This document shows positions 1-8,365 of a stretch of 64,000 bases of DNA, in pieces. The notes beneath the pieces were generated by a model. It was given only the letters and a program-made list of their open reading frames with translations. It had not been told where the DNA came from and searched no databases. Source of the DNA: Halobacillus litoralis (GTDB lineage: Bacteria > Bacillota > Bacilli > Bacillales > Halobacillaceae). Each line of letters begins with the position of its first letter. Position 1 is the stretch's first letter. Both the position numbers and the translations under genes were made by a program. Location: NCBI RefSeq assembly GCF_020171725.1, contig NZ_JAIVAJ010000005.1, positions 62,001-126,000 on the forward strand, read 5' to 3'.

Positions 1-604
1 AATTATAAAAATCAGATAGCAAAAGAGCTGGAATTGAATTCGACACATCGACAGGAAAGCCGACTGGTTTCCTTATATATTCAAAATCACTTACAGTTTT
101 TGTTATGAACTTACCTCTTTTTTCAATATAATTGCATGCGTAATGAGCTGCTTCACTTTTATATAATGATTTTGTTCCCTCGCTCATGTACCGATCCAAG
201 AAAAAAGACTTAGTTTGGTTTGGCATTAACTCTAAAGCTGCAGTAGAATCTACTCCACCACTGAAAGCGAGAGCTGGCACACCTTGATTGGGAATGCTTC
301 TAGTACTTAAATTTTTATCGACACTATGAATTACTTTTTTGGTAGTTTCATAAACTTTATCAGCAAAAGGTTGACTTACCTCAAAATTAAACTTGATGGT
401 ATTTCCTAAGAAAGGATACGTCATTAAAAGTGAGGCTAAACCCAAGATGTCCGGATGGACATCTTCCAATGACCAAGAATCAGGCATTTCAAAAAAACAG
501 GTTGGTTGATTAAACTCAACCTTACCATAATTTCTACTATCTCCTTCTTCTAATTCAAAGCTAAAGATTACTCTACTGCCCTCAGATGAAACCGATATTA
601 TCAT
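1..604 (-). CDS. PP-loop ATP-pyrophosphatase-like protein (3' end outside window)
   Basis: Reading leftward from an ATG at 604, the frame is open to the window edge, so the C-terminus is missing. The start is preceded by an AAGGTG ribosome site. Residues about 115-120 read SGGVDS, the PP-loop signature of N-type ATP pyrophosphatases such as the asparagine synthetase C-domain, QueC and GuaA. The roughly 110 residues before it do not resemble a glutaminase domain, so asparagine synthetase is unlikely. The gene ends the AT-rich glycan cluster, with 9 bp to the preceding gene, so it may adenylate or amidate a sugar precursor. That role is inferred from context; the family is only partly assigned. 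Confidence 0.7.
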   Translation of the reverse strand, partial: MIISVSSEGSRVIFSFELEEGDSRNYGKVEFNQPTCFFEMPDSWSLEDVHPDILGLASLLMTYPFLGNTIKFNFEVSQPFADKVYETTKKVIHSVDKNLSTRSIPNQGVPALAFSGGVDSTAALELMPNQTKSFFLDRYMSEGTKSLYKSEAAHYACNYIEKRGKFITKTVSDFEYIRKPVGFPVDVSNSIPALLLSDFYN

Positions 605-613
605 TCAAACACC

Positions 614-2953
614 TTACCTTCTTTTAATTTGTTCTATTAAATATGATGCGATTTCGTCTGCCCCGTTTTCTACAACAAGTTTTTTAGCGTTTCTTCTCAT
701 TTTCTCATTCAATGTTGGATCCATGACTGACAAAACACGTTCTCGCAGAACAGACTCTTCAATAGGTTCTCGAACCACAATACCCGCTTCAGCTGCTTCC
801 GCTTTTTTAGCTCTAGATAATTGATCATCAGTCTTGGTATCCTCATTTGGTATAAAAATTGAAGGAACGCCAAAATACATTAATTCATGATAGGTGTTAT
901 AACCTGCGGCAGTAATCGCTAGGTCAAAAGCTTCATAAAATCTTGAATTAGGATAGTCCCTTATGACAAATAACCTATCACGGAAAATGTTTTTACGTTT
1001 ACCAATTACTGACTCACCCAAAACGATATAAATATCATCTCGTAGGCTAAGTAAGTTTAAAACTTTATTCAGAGTAGAGTTAATATCATTAATATTACCC
1101 GCACCTAATTGGACATAAATTATAAAGCCATCATCCGGGATACCCCACATTTTGCGAACATCTTTTTTAGACAATGTTTCATTTTTATCTAAATATATAA
1201 CTGGGTTGCAGTGTAGTTTATTACTATCTAGTTCTTCACTTAGTTCTCCTGCTTCCCCAGGAACTATTACTTTATGGAAGTTTCTTTCTTTATCCCCTGA
1301 AACTTCTTTTTTACCTTTTTTATGTTGACCTCTTCGAACCCAAACTCTCTCTAAATCATCAGCTTGTTTCATCGATGAGATTAATCCAGCATAAGGAAAC
1401 GCACCGTCGAACACTAGCGTATTTGGGCGATGCAACTCCAAAGCGGTCCCAAGTTGATCTTTAAGAAGGTTGTTCCACTGTGTGGATGAAACATCTTTTG
1501 GGAACAACATCTTTGAAGGTAAGTGATATCCCAGAAAACCTTCTTGCAATATTAAATGCATTGCAGAGCTAGTAGCAAAAAATATAATCTCCCTCTCCGG
1601 ATCAATTTGTCTCACCCGGCGTGCAATTGCCAAAAGTCTTGTCAAATGGCCAAGCCCTGCTCCATTAGTAGGAACAAAAATTATCCCTTCTCCACTAGAA
1701 GGTATCGGTTGTATATTAGAAGAGTCACTAGATGTGTTTGATGTCTTCGGTTTGGTTATCAAATCTCCACTTTTAGCTTTATTGTATAATTTAAACAATC
1801 TGAACGGAAGTTTAATTACATCTTTCAATGACCTTCTCGATCTAATTATCGCATCCCCTATATGAAAACGTACATTGTTGTTTGAAGACAAGTTATGTAC
1901 AGTCTGACGTGCATTTTTCAAGCTCTTATCTTTTTTACGTATTAAATCTTTTTGTTTCTTAATTTCATTTTTGTACTTTTTAATATCGTCTGAACTAACG
2001 CTTTGATTTTCACTTCTTCGATTCAATAATATATTTTGGATATTGTCCATCTTTTTCTTCTGTTCTACTGCTACCTCAACTAACGGTTGTAAGGAATCAG
2101 TATTAGAAAGATTTGTTTGTTCATCTTCTAACTCTTTAAAATAGTCCTCATATTTCTTTAACATTTTCTCAAGTTCGTTCATGTGTTTTACAGAGGGACT
2201 CTCTATAAGCTCCTTTTTCAACTTACGGATTTCCTCTTTTCTTTTATCCAACAATTCTTTTCTATTTTTTTGTTTTTGGAAACTATCTTTCTCAATTTGA
2301 AGGAAATACGTCTCTTCTAACTCTAACCACGAAGATAAGGTCTCTACGGAAGCGACTTCACTAATATTAAATTCAACTTTTTGTTCTCTCTTATTGCCTA
2401 CAAAATAAATATATTTATCTTGGATTGACAATTCTATTTCCGCAAAATATGGAAGGACCGTCTGCATAAAATTATAAACATAGAAAGTTTGTTTATGATC
2501 ATGAAACCTCAAATAGCCAAAAGGAACTGTTATTACAATCACTCCATCTTGGTTAAGCATTTCATAAAGTGGTGTTAGAAGTTTTTCAGGGTTTGAAAAA
2601 TGTTCTAATACTTCTCCTAATATTATAGTGTCGTACTTCTTATTCAAACTATTGTGTTCAAGAACACTTTGCAGAGAAAAGTTCACATTCTTTTTTACTG
2701 TTTCCGATTCTTTGCTTAGCTCTTGAAGTGCATAGTCAATACTTTCTTGCTCTATATCAATTCCTGTAACTTCAAATCCTTCTCGTCCTAATAAAATGGA
2801 GGTAATACCTTGACTACAACCTACGTCAAGAATTTTATTTCCCTTAGCTTGTTTACACATCCAATGAACTCGATTCTGTGCCGCTATGTGCGAAGCTTCT
2901 GCATTGATATTACCGTAATATCTTTCGTTAATTTTGTCATTATTCGGTGCCAT
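614..2953 (-). CDS. Fusion: SAM methyltransferase - coiled coil - GT28-like glycosyltransferase
   Basis: This is a 779-residue protein with three parts. Residues about 35-150 form a class I SAM methyltransferase with motif I ILDVGCSQG (41-49) and the acidic motif GIDIE. Residues about 215-365 are Lys/Glu-rich and heptad-like, probably a long coiled coil. From about 422 a MurG/GT28-like fold begins with GAGLGHLTR and contains the late nucleotide-sugar-binding stretch YHELMYFGVPSIFIPNE. No signal peptide or membrane segment is seen, so it probably acts on the cytoplasmic face, methylating and extending a glycan. A methyl cap often marks chain length in ABC-exported O-polysaccharides, and a coiled-coil ruler is known in such systems (WbdD). 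That parallel is inference only. Confidence 0.75.
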   Translation of the reverse strand: MAPNNDKINERYYGNINAEASHIAAQNRVHWMCKQAKGNKILDVGCSQGITSILLGREGFEVTGIDIEQESIDYALQELSKESETVKKNVNFSLQSVLEHNSLNKKYDTIILGEVLEHFSNPEKLLTPLYEMLNQDGVIVITVPFGYLRFHDHKQTFYVYNFMQTVLPYFAEIELSIQDKYIYFVGNKREQKVEFNISEVASVETLSSWLELEETYFLQIEKDSFQKQKNRKELLDKRKEEIRKLKKELIESPSVKHMNELEKMLKKYEDYFKELEDEQTNLSNTDSLQPLVEVAVEQKKKMDNIQNILLNRRSENQSVSSDDIKKYKNEIKKQKDLIRKKDKSLKNARQTVHNLSSNNNVRFHIGDAIIRSRRSLKDVIKLPFRLFKLYNKAKSGDLITKPKTSNTSSDSSNIQPIPSSGEGIIFVPTNGAGLGHLTRLLAIARRVRQIDPEREIIFFATSSAMHLILQEGFLGYHLPSKMLFPKDVSSTQWNNLLKDQLGTALELHRPNTLVFDGAFPYAGLISSMKQADDLERVWVRRGQHKKGKKEVSGDKERNFHKVIVPGEAGELSEELDSNKLHCNPVIYLDKNETLSKKDVRKMWGIPDDGFIIYVQLGAGNINDINSTLNKVLNLLSLRDDIYIVLGESVIGKRKNIFRDRLFVIRDYPNSRFYEAFDLAITAAGYNTYHELMYFGVPSIFIPNEDTKTDDQLSRAKKAEAAEAGIVVREPIEESVLRERVLSVMDPTLNEKMRRNAKKLVVENGADEIASYLIEQIKRR

Positions 2954-2968
2954 ACTTAGCTCCCCTTA

Positions 2969-4159
2969 CTATAAAGTGTTCAAAACGTATAAATACTTTT
3001 TAATCAATCGATCCCACGAATATTCTTCCTCGAATTCATGGCTGCTACATTCTATATCATTCCTATTTTTCATAATTAAATCTATCATTTTATTGATATC
3101 TCTTGAGTTAGCATTTGCAGATACCCCTAAGTTGTACTTCTCGATTAAAGATTTAATTTCACCATCACCAATTAATAGAATAGGGATCTTAAAGCCTGCA
3201 TATTCAAACAGTTTGCTTGGTATTACATATTTAAATAGTTCCGAACCTTTCAAACTAATAACTCCGATATCAGCTTTGGCATACCAAGATGCCAATTTAT
3301 TTTTATCAGAAATACCATTAATAAAGTGAACATTAGACAAATTTTTCTCTTCAGAATACTTGACTAATTTCTCTTTCTCAGATCCCTCACCTACAAAATA
3401 TAAATTGTAATTTTGATCATCCTTAGAGGAAGCTGCATCTATCAAATGACTCAAACCTTGTGCATAACCAAGATTTCCAATATACATAATATTCACATGG
3501 TTTTCATCTGTTGTTCTTGTCTTAACATGATTGTTGATCCAATCTGGAATTCCATTCGTTATAATTGTGAGCTTATCCGGCTCAATTCCTCTACTAACTA
3601 GTAACTTTTTAGTTCTAGGGGTAACTACTATTATCTGATTACATCTCTCATAGCAATAGTGCTCAAACCACTTCAAATATTTAAATAGCATACTTTTCTC
3701 ATCTAATGCATTTACAGCAACGGCTGAGTCTGGCCATAAGTCCCTTATTTCCATTATCCATTTTTTCCTAAACGTAGTTAAGTAAACCCCAACTAAATTC
3801 ACAATGAAAGGTGGGGATGTTGTAATGAATTTAGCTATTTTATGACGAGTCATAACAAATGGAGCCATGAAGATACAGAAGAATATAAATATAATTTGAT
3901 TTAACAAGCGAACTATTGTTGAAGTTGATTTAAAGGTTATTGAAGGGCTCCTGTGTACTTTTTTGCAGTATTTCTCATACTTCACATAGTCATTTATTTC
4001 TTTATATAAATCACTTGAAGGGTAATTGGGATGGCTTGTTATTACGTGTATATCTTTGTGCAAAGATAATTTCCTAGTTAGATGTTCGGCTCTATTGCTA
4101 GCTGCTCCAATTTCCGGTGGGAAATGATGAGAAATCAATAAGATCGACTCTTTTTCCAT
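2969..4159 (-). CDS. Glycosyltransferase family 4 (WbuB-like)
   Basis: A 396-residue GT-B enzyme. The N-terminal half opens with SHHFPPEIGAASNRAEHL, typical of WbuB-like GT4 proteins. The C-terminal half begins near IMYIGNLGYAQGL and carries the conserved donor-binding region PSKLFEYAGFKIPIL, whose Glu belongs to the family EX7E motif. A hydrophobic patch near residues 95-130 may tether it to the membrane. Its start overlaps the stop of the upstream glycosyltransferase at 4159, so translation is probably coupled. Donor and acceptor sugars cannot be read from sequence. It is one of two GT4 enzymes in this exported-glycan cluster. Confidence 0.85.
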   Translation of the reverse strand: MEKESILLISHHFPPEIGAASNRAEHLTRKLSLHKDIHVITSHPNYPSSDLYKEINDYVKYEKYCKKVHRSPSITFKSTSTIVRLLNQIIFIFFCIFMAPFVMTRHKIAKFITTSPPFIVNLVGVYLTTFRKKWIMEIRDLWPDSAVAVNALDEKSMLFKYLKWFEHYCYERCNQIIVVTPRTKKLLVSRGIEPDKLTIITNGIPDWINNHVKTRTTDENHVNIMYIGNLGYAQGLSHLIDAASSKDDQNYNLYFVGEGSEKEKLVKYSEEKNLSNVHFINGISDKNKLASWYAKADIGVISLKGSELFKYVIPSKLFEYAGFKIPILLIGDGEIKSLIEKYNLGVSANANSRDINKMIDLIMKNRNDIECSSHEFEEEYSWDRLIKKYLYVLNTL

Positions 4160-5364
4160 TAGAAATCACTCTCTATTTTATTATACAGTTTTACTAACTT
4201 CTTAGATTCGCTTAACCAAGTAACTTCATCTGATGCAGTAATACAATTCTGCTTGTAGTATTCATAGTCATTTTCTATAGTAATTATAGATTTAGCAATG
4301 TCTTTCGGTGTCTCTTCACTGCATACTCCCGTCTGATAATTTTTTACTACAGAACATTTTCCAGGATGGTTTGAAGAAACTGTTGGTAGGTATGCCTGCA
4401 TATACTCATATACCTTATTAGGTGTAGACAAATAATTATTCTTACATGTATTCTCATACATCACTAACCCTATGTGAGCCAATTTTGTATAAGCAGATAA
4501 ATCTTGTGATGAAACCTGTGGATGGAAAAATACCCTCTTTTTATATATTCCATCTCTTTGAACTTTCGTTTCAAGTTCTCGCTTCAACCTACCATCTCCA
4601 AGTAAAATCAATATATAATTTGAGGGAAGATATTCTAAAGCTTTTATACAGTCATCTAATCCTCTCTCAGGATTTATCCCACCTTGGTAATATAGAATTC
4701 GATCAGAATTGTTTAATTTGAATAAATTATGGAAATAATCGTCACTCAGTGTTTTGCCATTCGCTTTTTCAGGGATATTTTGAATGATAGTAAATGATCT
4801 GTTTACTAGAGAATAGCTTTTTTGTAAGAAATCCTTCAATAAACTGTTTACAGTAATAATGTGGTCTACTTTTTTTAACAACTGCTTTTCTATCGCTCGT
4901 CCTATTATTTTCTCTAATACATGTTTACTAGCCATCTCGTTAAATATTTCATGAGCATCATACACCAAAATAGACTTAAATTTCTTTTTTAATTTTGTTC
5001 CAAACTGAAGGGTATTTAGATCATGACAATGAATTACATGTATATCAAGATCCCTGGTAAGTAAGTCCTTTTGAAGATAATTATAAAACTGTTTAGTAGC
5101 TAACAGATCCTTGTATAACTTCACTCCACTATTTAAGTACCGAATAACAGGTTTTTTTCTGCCATTCAATCTTCGCATCCTCTTTATTTGTAGAGGAATT
5201 CTTATTATATTTATATTGTCATGTAATCTAGGAGTAGGAATGTTAAAGTCTACAAATAAGCAGTAGATATACACTTTGTGTCCTGCTTCAGCAATTGCTC
5301 TCGCTTCCCTTTTTACCCTTGCATCATAAGTAATATCTTTAAATAAAACCATTACTACATCCAT
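4159..5364 (-). CDS. Glycosyltransferase family 4
   Basis: A 401-residue cytoplasmic GT-B protein. The N-terminus (VLFKDITYDARVKREARA) is the acceptor-side motif common in capsule and teichuronic glycosyltransferases. The C-terminal domain has YYQGGINPERGL and the donor-site stretch PNKVYEYMQAYLPTV. It shares one base with the start of the next gene and with the stop of the ABC ATPase gene upstream, so the genes form a tightly packed operon. Specificity is unknown. Confidence 0.85.
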   Translation of the reverse strand: MDVVMVLFKDITYDARVKREARAIAEAGHKVYIYCLFVDFNIPTPRLHDNINIIRIPLQIKRMRRLNGRKKPVIRYLNSGVKLYKDLLATKQFYNYLQKDLLTRDLDIHVIHCHDLNTLQFGTKLKKKFKSILVYDAHEIFNEMASKHVLEKIIGRAIEKQLLKKVDHIITVNSLLKDFLQKSYSLVNRSFTIIQNIPEKANGKTLSDDYFHNLFKLNNSDRILYYQGGINPERGLDDCIKALEYLPSNYILILLGDGRLKRELETKVQRDGIYKKRVFFHPQVSSQDLSAYTKLAHIGLVMYENTCKNNYLSTPNKVYEYMQAYLPTVSSNHPGKCSVVKNYQTGVCSEETPKDIAKSIITIENDYEYYKQNCITASDEVTWLSESKKLVKLYNKIESDF

Positions 5365-6077
5365 TATTTACTCCTCATATATTCTGCATATCTTGGCATG
5401 ATTTCCGATACTTTACCAAATGCCTCTTGCTTTCCGTTATTTATCCACAACACTCTATCGCATATGGACTTTATAAGTGATGCAGAGTGAGACACTATTA
5501 TGACCGTTGAGTTACCCTCGATTTTTTCCAGAATCACTTTCTTACTCTTTTCTTTAAAGTTCTGATCCCCCACACCTAGTACCTCATCTATAAGAATGAC
5601 ATCTGAATTTAACGTAACAGCTATAGAAAAAGCCAACCTAGACTTCATTCCTGATGAATAAGTTCGAATTGGCTCATTAATAAAGTCCCCGAGTTCTGAA
5701 AATTCAACGATATCTTCATAATTTCTGTCAACTTCTACTTTCTTGTGACCTAACATTAACCCATTCAAATAAATATTTTCTTTTCCACTTAATTCAGGGT
5801 TAAAACCTGTCCCCAAGGAAAGCAATGTTGGCAACCCACTATGGTACTCAATTTCTCCTATATCTGGCTCGAGTACGCCACCTAACATTTTTAATAGAGT
5901 ACTCTTGCCAGATCCGTTCCTACCTAATACACCTAAAACCTCACCTTTTTTTACGGTAAAATTAATCTCCTTTAATGCCCAATATACATTATCTCTTTTT
6001 CTTCGGAAGGAATATTTTCTCTTTTTTGATAATGGATAGGATATTCCAATATCTTTCACTTCAATTACTGTATCCAT
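5364..6077 (-). CDS. Polysaccharide ABC exporter ATPase (Wzt/TagH type)
   Basis: A 237-residue nucleotide-binding subunit. Walker A is GRNGSGKST, the signature is YSSGMKSRLAF (a Wzt/TagH-type variant rather than LSGGQ), and Walker B is VILIDEVLGVGD. The protein ends soon after the ATPase domain, so it lacks the C-terminal carbohydrate-binding extension of long Wzt proteins. This short form usually exports glycan without terminal-residue recognition. It is translationally coupled to the permease gene through a one-base overlap at 6077. The complex would move lipid-linked glycan across the cytoplasmic membrane. Confidence 0.92.
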   Translation of the reverse strand: MDTVIEVKDIGISYPLSKKRKYSFRRKRDNVYWALKEINFTVKKGEVLGVLGRNGSGKSTLLKMLGGVLEPDIGEIEYHSGLPTLLSLGTGFNPELSGKENIYLNGLMLGHKKVEVDRNYEDIVEFSELGDFINEPIRTYSSGMKSRLAFSIAVTLNSDVILIDEVLGVGDQNFKEKSKKVILEKIEGNSTVIIVSHSASLIKSICDRVLWINNGKQEAFGKVSEIMPRYAEYMRSK

Positions 6078-6859
6078 TAAATCACCTTCACGTATTTTTT
6101 ATCGTATTTATAGATTAAATGTAGACCAACCAACGTAAATATAATTGATGCAATCAGTAAAATTCCAAGTTCTAAAGTTAGAGGGGAATCTTGATACATC
6201 AATATGTTCCGATATGACACTATTAATAGCGTCAAAGGATTTATATATAAGTATTTAACTATCTCTTCGGGTACAGTAGATAATGAATATAAGACAGGAG
6301 ATACATATAATAGAACTCTCGTAACATATTGCATTAGATTCTTAATATCTTTGAAATACACACCGATGTGTGCGAGTATCAGCATCATAGGAAATAACCA
6401 ACATAGATGCAAAAGTAATATGAAGGGTAATAATAAAGAGAAGATTGATAATGAATCTCCATATACTACTAAAAAGATCAATAAAACCGTCAAACTTATA
6501 AGAAACTTAATAGTGTTTATTGATAACTTAACTAGAACAAAAACAACCTTAGGAACGTATATTTGCTTTATAATATTCCCTTTTGATTGTATAGAGTTAG
6601 TAGCATCCACCAAGCAAGAAGTAGTCCATTTTAATGGGATTAAAGCAATGAATAAGAACACGGGATAGTCCGGACCTCCACGATCTAAAATAACATGGAC
6701 AAGAAAATAAAAGATACACATATACAAAAGCGGATCTAATATCCACCAGAAGAATCCCATATAAGTCCTTGCTACGTTTGACTTTAGTTCCGATTTAGTC
6801 AAATGCCATATTAAATCTTTATATCGACTTATTGTTTTGAATAAATTACCTATTATCAC
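6077..6859 (-). CDS. Polysaccharide ABC exporter permease (Wzm/TagG type)
   Basis: An ABC-2 type membrane subunit of about 260 residues with six hydrophobic segments. It opens with the amphipathic TagG-like stretch SRYKDLIWHLTKSELKS and has NPLTLLIVSYRNILM near the end. I place the start at a GTG at 6859, because AAGGTG lies five bases upstream; an in-frame ATG at 6892 has no ribosome site and lies beside the likely -10. Its partner ATPase follows directly. In this family the pair exports teichoic acids, O-antigens or S-layer glycans. Confidence 0.88.
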   Translation of the reverse strand: MIIGNLFKTISRYKDLIWHLTKSELKSNVARTYMGFFWWILDPLLYMCIFYFLVHVILDRGGPDYPVFLFIALIPLKWTTSCLVDATNSIQSKGNIIKQIYVPKVVFVLVKLSINTIKFLISLTVLLIFLVVYGDSLSIFSLLLPFILLLHLCWLFPMMLILAHIGVYFKDIKNLMQYVTRVLLYVSPVLYSLSTVPEEIVKYLYINPLTLLIVSYRNILMYQDSPLTLELGILLIASIIFTLVGLHLIYKYDKKYVKVI

Positions 6860-6881
6860 TTTTACACCTTCAAACCCTAGT

Positions 6882-6927
6882 ATTATACACAATTAATGGT
6901 TAACCTATAGTTAAGGTTAACCATTAA
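6882..6927 (-). promoter_or_regulatory. 14-bp perfect inverted repeat overlapping a probable promoter
   Basis: TTAATGGTTAACCT at 6893-6906 is repeated inverted at 6914-6927 with a 7-base spacer. On the minus strand it is followed at once by a consensus TATAAT (6887-6882), 23 bases before the GTG of the exporter permease. There is no T-run, so an ordinary terminator is unlikely. The dyad occupies the -35 region, which suggests a repressor or activator site controlling the exporter operon. The -35 hexamer itself is not convincing. Confidence 0.5.
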
Positions 6928-6947
6928 ATTTTAATTAACTTTTACTA

Positions 6948-8300
6948 TTAAGAAAATACTATTTCAGAGTTATTATTTAAAGTATCACCGATCTTATATA
7001 TTTTCTCATCTGAAAAGTCTTTAAATGCATTCCTTGTATCGATGATTATCTTGGATTCATTAAAAACTTCTGTAAGGTTATAGAAACTGTGATTTGTCAC
7101 CATAATTACTGCATCAAAACTCAACAAAGATTCACTATCGTAATCAATAGAGTTTACTTTCTCATTATTATTATCAAGAAAACTTTGTGCATGCGGATCA
7201 TGATAGAATACCTTAGCACCTTTCTTTTTCAAAAGCTCATATATCTCTAAACCTGGAGATTCACGCAAATCGTTTATGTTTGGTTTATATGCCATTCCTA
7301 AGATCAAAACTTTTGAACCATTTATGGGTTTCGTGTGAGCATTTAGTGCCTCAGCTACTTTACCAATAACATAATTAGGCATGCTTTTATTTATTTCTTG
7401 AGCTAAGTCAATATATCGACTATAGAAGTTTTCTCCTTTTGCTTTCCAAGCCAAATACATAGGATCGAGCGGGATACAGTGGCCACCTATACCTGGTCCA
7501 GGTGTGAAAGGCATATACCCAAACGGCTTAGTACTAGCTGCTTCTATAGTCTCCCATACATCAATTCCAAGTTTATCGCATAACATAGCCATTTCATTAA
7601 TGAAAGCGATGTTTACACTTCTAAAAGTGTTTTCTAGTAGCTTAGACATTTCTGCTACTTTCGGAGAAGATACGGGTACCATCCTGTCTATGATTTGCTC
7701 ATAGAGCATAGTTCCAATATTGGTACATTGCTTTGTAACTCCACCGATTACTTTAGGTGTATTTTTAGTATTGAACTTTTTGTTTCCTGGATCGACTCGC
7801 TCAGGTGAAAAACACAAGAAGTAATTCTCGCCTGCATAATACCCTTCATTTTCTAACTCTGCTTGAATAATCTCTTCTGTAGTGCCAGGATAAGTAGTAC
7901 TTTCCAGTGTAATTAAAATACCAGGATGTACATATTTTTTGATTTGTTCTAAAGCTGAGAGTATAAAGGACATGTCGGGTTCCTGTGATTTTGTCAATGG
8001 TGTGGGCACACAAATACTGATACAATCTAGTTCTTGAATGTATGAATATTCAGTGGTTGGGTAAAAGTTTTTACCTACAAATCTTACTAGTTCCTCTTTA
8101 TGAACATCTGAAATGTAAGAGTTAAACTGTTTCAATTGGCTGATTTTATCCTCATTTAGATCTATCCCATAAACATCATAACCTGATTTTGCAAACTCTA
8201 GTGCTAATGGAAGACCTACGTAACCAAGTCCTATCACACCAACACGAGCACTTCTGTCATTTATTTTTCTACTCAAATTCTGAAATTGATTTTCATGCAT
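6948..8300 (-). CDS. UDP-N-acetylglucosamine 6-dehydrogenase-like (WbpA/TviB type)
   Basis: A 450-residue nucleotide-sugar dehydrogenase. Residues about 20-40 form the NAD Rossmann site GVIGLGYVGLPLALEFA. TLESTTYPGTTEE is typical of the WbpA/TviB branch that oxidises UDP-HexNAc to the uronic acid. The catalytic cysteine lies in GPGIGGHCIPLDP (about residue 270), and the C-terminal domain has LGMAYKPNINDLRESP. GGAAGGG precedes the ATG. It would supply a uronic acid sugar to the adjacent glycan cluster. A second, WecC-type enzyme lies at 19.7 kb, so the two polymers may use separate precursors. Confidence 0.88.
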   Translation of the reverse strand: MHENQFQNLSRKINDRSARVGVIGLGYVGLPLALEFAKSGYDVYGIDLNEDKISQLKQFNSYISDVHKEELVRFVGKNFYPTTEYSYIQELDCISICVPTPLTKSQEPDMSFILSALEQIKKYVHPGILITLESTTYPGTTEEIIQAELENEGYYAGENYFLCFSPERVDPGNKKFNTKNTPKVIGGVTKQCTNIGTMLYEQIIDRMVPVSSPKVAEMSKLLENTFRSVNIAFINEMAMLCDKLGIDVWETIEAASTKPFGYMPFTPGPGIGGHCIPLDPMYLAWKAKGENFYSRYIDLAQEINKSMPNYVIGKVAEALNAHTKPINGSKVLILGMAYKPNINDLRESPGLEIYELLKKKGAKVFYHDPHAQSFLDNNNEKVNSIDYDSESLLSFDAVIMVTNHSFYNLTEVFNESKIIIDTRNAFKDFSDEKIYKIGDTLNNNSEIVFS

Positions 8301-8365
8301 TGTATCAACCCTTCCATTGTTTTCTTCTAATTTTTCTATACAATTGTGAAAATGTAATAAGGTGT

